In this document: in pieces, positions 59,657-64,000 of the stretch
Numbering within the stretch: the stretch's first letter is position 1
Layout of the letters: each line of letters begins with the position of its first letter
Source: Nonomuraea rubra
GTDB lineage: Bacteria; Actinomycetota; Actinomycetes; Streptosporangiales; Streptosporangiaceae
DNA: 64,000 nt
Direction of reading: 5' to 3'
Assembly: GCF_014207985.1 (NCBI RefSeq)
Contig: NZ_JACHMI010000001.1
Location: forward strand, 10,461,001-10,525,000
Program-made: the position numbers and the translations under genes
The notes under the pieces: model-generated
Database searches by the model: none
Told to the model about the DNA's origin: nothing
Seen by the model: the letters and a program-made list of their open reading frames with translations, nothing else

Positions 59657-60868
59657 ATGCGCACGTTCGCGATTTTCGCCGGCATCGCCCTCCTCGGGGC
59701 GATGATCTTTACGATCGTCTCCTTCTCCTCCTCACCCGCCACCGCCCCCTCGACCGGGCCGGCGGCCGGCCGGCCGGGCCGCGAGACGCTGCAGGAGCGG
59801 CTCAAGCGCCTGCCCGGCGACCACCGCGGCTGGGCAGAGCTCGGCCTCCAGTACGTCGACCAGGCCAGGGTCACCGGCGACCCGGCCTTCTACACCAAGG
59901 CGGAAGGCGCCCTCGCCACCGCCGCCAAGCTGAACGACCGCGACGACACGGTCCTCACCGGCCAGGCCGCGCTGGCCGCCGGCCGCCACGAGTTCCGCGA
60001 GGCCGTCCGGCTGGCCGAGCGCGCCATCGACGCCAACCCGTACGGGGCTCCGGCGTACGGCGTGCTGGCCGACGCCAGGACCCAGCTCGGGGACCTGAAG
60101 GGCGCGCAGCGGGCCGTGGACAAGATGCTGGACCTGCGCCCGGGGGTGGCCGCCTTCGCCCGCGCCTCGTACGCGGCGGAGCTGCGCGGCGACCACGACG
60201 GGGCGCGCACGTACCTCGAGTACGCCCACGCCGACGCCTGGTCACCGGCCGACCTCGCCTACAGCCGCTACTACCTGGGCGAGCTGGCGCTGCACGCGGG
60301 CGACCTGCAGACCGCGACCGGCTGGTACGCCAAGGCGCTGCAGGCCTACCCCGCCTACACGCCCGCCCTCGCCGGGCAGGCCAGGGCCGCCGCCCTGGAC
60401 GGCCGCCTCACCGAGGCGCTCGACCTCTACGAGACCGTGGTCCAGCGGCTGCCCCTGCCCCAGTACCTCATCGAGCAGGGCGAGACCCGGATCAAGGCGG
60501 GCCTGCGGCCCGACTGGACGCTGCTCGACGCCCAGCGCAAGCTCATCCAGGCCGCGGGCGTGCGCGACGACCTGACGTGGGCCGAGTTCCTGGCCGACCA
60601 CGGCGACCCGAAGCAGGCCGTCGAGCACGCCAGGGCCGAGTACGCCCGCAACCCGAACCTCGTCGCCGCCGACGCCCTGGCGTGGGCCCTGTACAAGGCG
60701 GGCGAACCGGCCGAGGCGCTGCGCTACGCCGAGAAGGCCACCGCCACCGGCTGGCGGAACCCGCTGATCACCTACCACCGCGCCAGGATCGAGCAGGCCC
60801 TCGGCCGCTCCGCGCGGGTGGACCCCGGCTTCGACCCGACGCTGTCCGCACTCGCGAGGTTCTCATGA
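59657..60868 (+). CDS. Membrane-anchored TPR-repeat protein
   Basis: The 403-residue protein has one N-terminal hydrophobic segment (residues 3-23) and TPR-like helix pairs from about 45 to 395 (GWAELGLQYVDQAR, YTKAEGALATAAKLN, AYGVLADARTQLGDLKGAQRAVDKMLDLRP, ALAWALYKAGEPAEALRYAEKA). It probably exposes a scaffold on the outer face of the membrane. The stop overlaps the next ATG as ATGA. Confidence 0.88.
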   Translation: MRTFAIFAGIALLGAMIFTIVSFSSSPATAPSTGPAAGRPGRETLQERLKRLPGDHRGWAELGLQYVDQARVTGDPAFYTKAEGALATAAKLNDRDDTVLTGQAALAAGRHEFREAVRLAERAIDANPYGAPAYGVLADARTQLGDLKGAQRAVDKMLDLRPGVAAFARASYAAELRGDHDGARTYLEYAHADAWSPADLAYSRYYLGELALHAGDLQTATGWYAKALQAYPAYTPALAGQARAAALDGRLTEALDLYETVVQRLPLPQYLIEQGETRIKAGLRPDWTLLDAQRKLIQAAGVRDDLTWAEFLADHGDPKQAVEHARAEYARNPNLVAADALAWALYKAGEPAEALRYAEKATATGWRNPLITYHRARIEQALGRSARVDPGFDPTLSALARFS

Positions 60869-62418
60869 GACCGTTCCGGCTCGCCCTGGCGGCCCTGCTC
60901 CTCACCCTGTGCGCGACCGCTCTGCTCACGGGCACCCTGCTCGCGGGCCCGGCCCAGGCACGAACGACGCCGGCCCGTGCGGACACGGCCACCGCCCTGC
61001 ACCCGCTCGGGCGGTTCACCGTCAACCACTACAACGGCCTGCGGGTCGCGCCCGGCCAGGTGCGCAACCTCGCCGTCGTGGACCTGGCCGAGCTGCCGAC
61101 CTTGCAGGCCAAGCCCGAGGTCGACGCCGCCTACGCCGGCCGCCGCTGCGCCGCGCTGGCGGGCGCCCAGCGGCTGGAGGTGGCGGGCCGGGTGGTCCCG
61201 TGGCGCGTGACGAGCTCCACGTTCGCCTACGCGCCCGGGGAGGGGGGACTGGAGACCAGCCGCCTGTCCTGTCAGCTCGTGGCGGAAGTTCGCGCCTCGG
61301 GGGCCGTGAGGTTCACCGACGGGTTCGAGCAGGACAGGATCGGCTGGCGTGAGATCACCGCGACCGGGGACGGCGTGCGCCTGACCGGCTCCTCGGTGCC
61401 CGGGACCAGCATCAGCCAGGAGCTGCGGGCCTACCCCGACGACCTGCTGTCGGCCCCGCTCGACCAGCGCGTCGCCACGTTCACCGCCACGGAGCCGGGC
61501 CTGGGACCATCTGACGGCCAGGCGGCTCCCTCCGGAGGCAGGCCGTCCGGCGGGAGCGGGCTCGGCCTCGAGCTCGGCGGCCCGATCGGCGAGGCGCTGT
61601 CCGCCCTGGACCGGACGTTCACGGAGCTGATCGGCTCGGACTCGCTGACGGTGCCGCTGGGGCTGCTGGCGGTGGGGCTGGCCGTGGTGCTCGGGGCCGG
61701 GCACGCGCTGATCCCGGGGCACGGCAAGACCATCATGGCGGCGTACCTGGCGGGCCGCCGCGGCCGCCCGCGCGACGCGCTGGTGGTGGGCGCGACGGTG
61801 ACGGCCACGCACACGGCGGGGGTGCTGGTGGTGGGGCTGCTGCTGACGGTGTTCACGGCGCTGGCCGGGGAGTCGGTGCTGGCCTGGCTGGGGGTGGCCA
61901 GCGGCGTGCTGATCGCCGCCATCGGCCTCCGCCTCCTCCTCAACTCCCGCCGCCCCTCCCTCCACGGCCACGGACATGGGCACGGCCACGGGCACGGCCA
62001 CGGACATGGGCACGGACATGGGCACGGACATGGGCACGGACATGGGCACGGACATGGGCACGGACATGACGAGCAGGGCTCTCACGCCGGCAGGAGCAAG
62101 CGGGCGGGTCTCATCGGGCTCGGGGTCGCGGGCGGCCTCGTCCCCAGCCCCTCGGCCCTCATCGTGCTCCTCGGCGCGATCGCTCTCGGCCGGACGTGGT
62201 TCGGCGTGGCGCTGGTGACGGCCTACGGCGTCGGCATGGCCGCCACCCTCACCGTCACGGGCCTGCTCCTGGTCAAGCTCGTGGACCGGCTGGAAGCCCG
62301 CGCCTCGGCCGGCCGGCGCCTGGCCGCCCGGCTCTCGGGCCTGGCCCCGCTGGGCACGGCCGCCATGGTCGTCCTCCTGGGCACGGGCCTGGCCCTCCGC
62401 TCGGTCGCGGCCCTCTAG
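60865..62418 (+). CDS. NicO-type nickel/cobalt transporter with uninterrupted HG repeat
   Basis: The 517-residue protein has a signal peptide (cleavage near AQA, residue 32), an extracellular region of about 230 residues, then a NicO/RcnA-like core. ALGGHALIPGHGKTIMAAYLAG-type wording (here GAGHALIPGHGKT) near residue 275 and GLVPSPSALIVLLGAIALGRTWFG are its motifs. Between helices lies HG repeated 17 times plus a final His (residues 367-401), a metal-binding loop. ATG 60865 overlaps the TPR stop. Substrate: a transition metal, probably exported. Confidence 0.88.
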   Translation: MRPFRLALAALLLTLCATALLTGTLLAGPAQARTTPARADTATALHPLGRFTVNHYNGLRVAPGQVRNLAVVDLAELPTLQAKPEVDAAYAGRRCAALAGAQRLEVAGRVVPWRVTSSTFAYAPGEGGLETSRLSCQLVAEVRASGAVRFTDGFEQDRIGWREITATGDGVRLTGSSVPGTSISQELRAYPDDLLSAPLDQRVATFTATEPGLGPSDGQAAPSGGRPSGGSGLGLELGGPIGEALSALDRTFTELIGSDSLTVPLGLLAVGLAVVLGAGHALIPGHGKTIMAAYLAGRRGRPRDALVVGATVTATHTAGVLVVGLLLTVFTALAGESVLAWLGVASGVLIAAIGLRLLLNSRRPSLHGHGHGHGHGHGHGHGHGHGHGHGHGHGHGHGHGHDEQGSHAGRSKRAGLIGLGVAGGLVPSPSALIVLLGAIALGRTWFGVALVTAYGVGMAATLTVTGLLLVKLVDRLEARASAGRRLAARLSGLAPLGTAAMVVLLGTGLALRSVAAL

Positions 62419-63107
62419 TCGATCTCCGGAACGTCGTCGGAGTCGTAGTCGGCATCCCCGTCGTCGGCCCGCCGCAGCTTGATGTCGTCTATCCAGCCCT
62501 GCGTGAACCGCCGGATCTCCTTGATCTGCTCCTCGCCCACGCCGTAGACCTCGAAGTTCTCATCCGGCATGAGGTCGACGAATTCCAGCCGCGAGAGCAG
62601 CTCGTGCACGGCGAAGAAATCGTGATGCATGGCGGCGAGCTGTTCGAGTGCCCGGTAGGAGTAGTGCTGGGAGACGGCGGCGATGTCGATGATGTCGCGG
62701 GCGAGACTGCGCTCGTGCACGGCGCGCATCTTCAGCCCGACGGCGTCGTCGAGACCGAGCACCTTCAGCGTGCCGCACGTGACCGGCCGTTGCTGGAGCG
62801 CCTCGCGCAGGAGGTCGAACTCGCAGGTCTCCGCGGTCGCCAGATCTCGGACCATCAGCCTGCCCATGCGGGGCATGACCTCGATGACGGTCGCGTCTAA
62901 CCCGGCCTCTTGGAACGCTCCAATGACGCCCTGTGCGACATCGGGCAGCGGCATGTCCACGGCGGTGGCGAAGTCGAGGTCCTTGCTCGGCCGGTCGGTG
63001 AAGCCGTGCGCCTTGATCGCGTAACCGCCCGCGAGCACCAAGCCGTAGTACTCGCAGACAGGAAGGACAGCACTCAGCAATCGCTCTTGAAACGGCGGGA
63101 ACTTCAT
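62415..63107 (-). CDS. AbiEii/AbiGii-type nucleotidyltransferase, putative toxin
   Basis: The 230-residue protein has the AbiEii nucleotidyltransferase start LAGGYAIKAHGFTDRPSKDLDF (GG at 27-28, Asp43 and Asp45 as metal ligands). LGLDDAVGLKMRAVHERSLARDIIDIAAV carries the third conserved region. AbiE toxins transfer nucleotides to tRNA or other targets and form type IV systems. The stop overlaps the NicO stop on the other strand (CTAG). The acidic end (DDGDADYDSDD) is unusual. Confidence 0.8.
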   Translation of the reverse strand: MKFPPFQERLLSAVLPVCEYYGLVLAGGYAIKAHGFTDRPSKDLDFATAVDMPLPDVAQGVIGAFQEAGLDATVIEVMPRMGRLMVRDLATAETCEFDLLREALQQRPVTCGTLKVLGLDDAVGLKMRAVHERSLARDIIDIAAVSQHYSYRALEQLAAMHHDFFAVHELLSRLEFVDLMPDENFEVYGVGEEQIKEIRRFTQGWIDDIKLRRADDGDADYDSDDVPEID

Positions 63108-63427
63108 CAGGCGGCGGTCTCCCGCAGGGGGAGCTTCTTCTCCCAGGCGTGCCGGTAGCCCGGCCCGAGCCCCTTGCGCAGCATCGGCCAGTCGGTGACG
63201 AGGTGATCGGCGTTCAGGTAGGTCTCGTAATCGACCCGGCGACCGGTGGTGATCACCGTGCGGTACATCTCCATCCGGATCATGGGCTTGCCGAGATCGA
63301 ACTCGGTGAACCCCGACCAGGCCAGGTGCGGCGGCAGAGCCACGACGCCCTCGGCCGGACCATGGAGATCACGCAGGGATTCGGGGACTTTCTCGTCCAG
63401 CCCCTCGTACCACGACGGAAGTGCCAT
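63107..63427 (-). CDS. Small partner protein upstream of the AbiEii-like gene
   Basis: The 106-residue protein is acidic to neutral and has LPPHLAWSGFTEFDLGKPMIRMEMYRTVI in its centre; no HTH like that of AbiEi is visible. Its stop overlaps the AbiEii-like ATG as TGATG, indicating translational coupling. An antitoxin role is inferred from position alone. Confidence 0.65.
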   Translation of the reverse strand: MALPSWYEGLDEKVPESLRDLHGPAEGVVALPPHLAWSGFTEFDLGKPMIRMEMYRTVITTGRRVDYETYLNADHLVTDWPMLRKGLGPGYRHAWEKKLPLRETAA

Positions 63428-63430
63428 GCC

Positions 63431-64000
63431 TCAAGTATGCCTACGACCGCGCCGCGTGGAAGGCAGATCATGACGCCCGGAGAGAAACTCCTGGAACGCG
63501 ATCTTCACCTTGATCACCGGCCTCCGCCACCGCTCCTCCCGGTGGATCGCCCGGGCCATCTTCCGGGGCGACCGCCTGGCGAAGAACCAGTGCGCCCACG
63601 GCGACCCGGGCCGCGCCAGCCGGATCGCCCCCACCAGCAACATCGGCGGCACGAACAGCCCGGCCATCCCCGTCCAGATCTTCCCCTTGAGCAGCGTGAC
63701 GACGGCCAGCGCCAGGTTGGCCACGATCAGCGCGGCGGGGTTGACGGGGGTGCCGTAGTCCCAGGTGAGCGGGCGCAGCCCGATGAGGAGCAGCCCGGTC
63801 ACGGCGATGGCGATGAAGACCGCGTCCACGGAGGTGCGCCCCTCCTCCTCCCAGTACACGTCGTGCAGGTGCAGGATGAGCGCGAACTCGTCCAGCACCA
63901 GCGCCGACCCGACGCCGAAGACGGAGGCGGCGACGGCGGTGCCGACCTGGGAGCCGGGCGAGACGATCAGCGTGACCCCGCCGACTAACATCAGCACCAC
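63431..64000 (-). CDS. Integral membrane protein, N terminus outside the window
   Basis: The 189 visible residues have four hydrophobic segments, including LMLVGGVTLIV at the edge, TAVAASVFGVGSALVLDEFALILHLHDVYW and AVFIAIAVTGLLLIGL. The end is basic. The HLHDVYWEEEGRTSVDAVF loop is conserved-looking. The gene continues past the right edge. Function unknown. Confidence 0.75.
   Translation of the reverse strand: MVLMLVGGVTLIVSPGSQVGTAVAASVFGVGSALVLDEFALILHLHDVYWEEEGRTSVDAVFIAIAVTGLLLIGLRPLTWDYGTPVNPAALIVANLALAVVTLLKGKIWTGMAGLFVPPMLLVGAIRLARPGSPWAHWFFARRSPRKMARAIHREERWRRPVIKVKIAFQEFLSGRHDLPSTRRGRRHT

Noticed and set aside
61976..62218. Open frame reading MGTDMGTD repeats
   Set aside because: It is the alternate frame of the HG repeat in the NicO-type transporter gene.

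Overview
The window is chromosomal DNA from a very high-GC actinomycete. GTG and TTG starts are frequent, coding density is high, and many neighbouring genes overlap by ATGA, GTGA or TTGA. Three complete conservons, an amt-glnK-glnD operon and a glucosamine-kinase-like/SIS gene pair fit a filamentous actinobacterium. Streptosporangiales (for example a Nonomuraea relative) is my best guess, but that is inference. I saw no rRNA, tRNA, CRISPR array, transposase or phage gene.

Layout. 1-7076: the end of an ABC ATPase gene, a 7 x 16-bp tandem repeat, single genes (DUF4429/SHOCT protein, alpha/beta hydrolase, membrane protein, AraC regulator, two methyltransferases) and a tandem pair of small secreted proteins resembling the Streptomyces tendae antifungal protein AFP1. 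7077-11810: conservon 1. 11987-21487: a locus with an aldehyde dehydrogenase, a GT1-type glycosyltransferase, a TetR regulator, a complete polyamine-type ABC importer (potDBCA), a glucosamine-kinase-like kinase and a SIS protein. Two TTGAA-N6-TTCAA palindromes sit at its promoter regions. 21500-25626: conservon 2. 25967-32487: a translationally coupled glycine betaine/choline operon (ATPase, double-length permease, two binding proteins, GMC choline dehydrogenase-like enzyme). 32490-35980: a TetR/DrrAB-type drug exporter with tandem operators, then a deazaflavin nitroreductase-hemerythrin fusion. 35977-40395: conservon 3.

40528-44619 is the nitrogen-control operon amt-glnK-glnD with GlnR-like boxes upstream and a hairpin between glnK and glnD. 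44829-45755 is an iron-siderophore binding lipoprotein behind a near-consensus DtxR/IdeR iron box. A MOSC protein, an Asp-nucleophile alpha/beta hydrolase with a divergent TetR gene, and a group 2-like sigma factor follow. 49237-56122 is a histidine utilisation region (hutU, RpiR-type regulator, SDR, M20 amidohydrolase, hutF, hutI); hutH is not in the window. Two copies of an 18-bp palindrome precede hutU and the M20 gene.

56188-64000 holds an ABC exporter with two GTCAA-N6-TTGAC operators, an operon of DUF4331, TPR and NicO-type metal transporter genes (the transporter carries an uninterrupted HG repeat), an AbiEii-type nucleotidyltransferase with a small partner gene, and the end of a membrane protein gene. 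The common thread is nitrogen and osmolyte metabolism: polyamine, betaine/choline, ammonium and histidine. These loci are interleaved with three conservon signalling modules on the minus strand, whose left ends lie about 14.4 kb apart.
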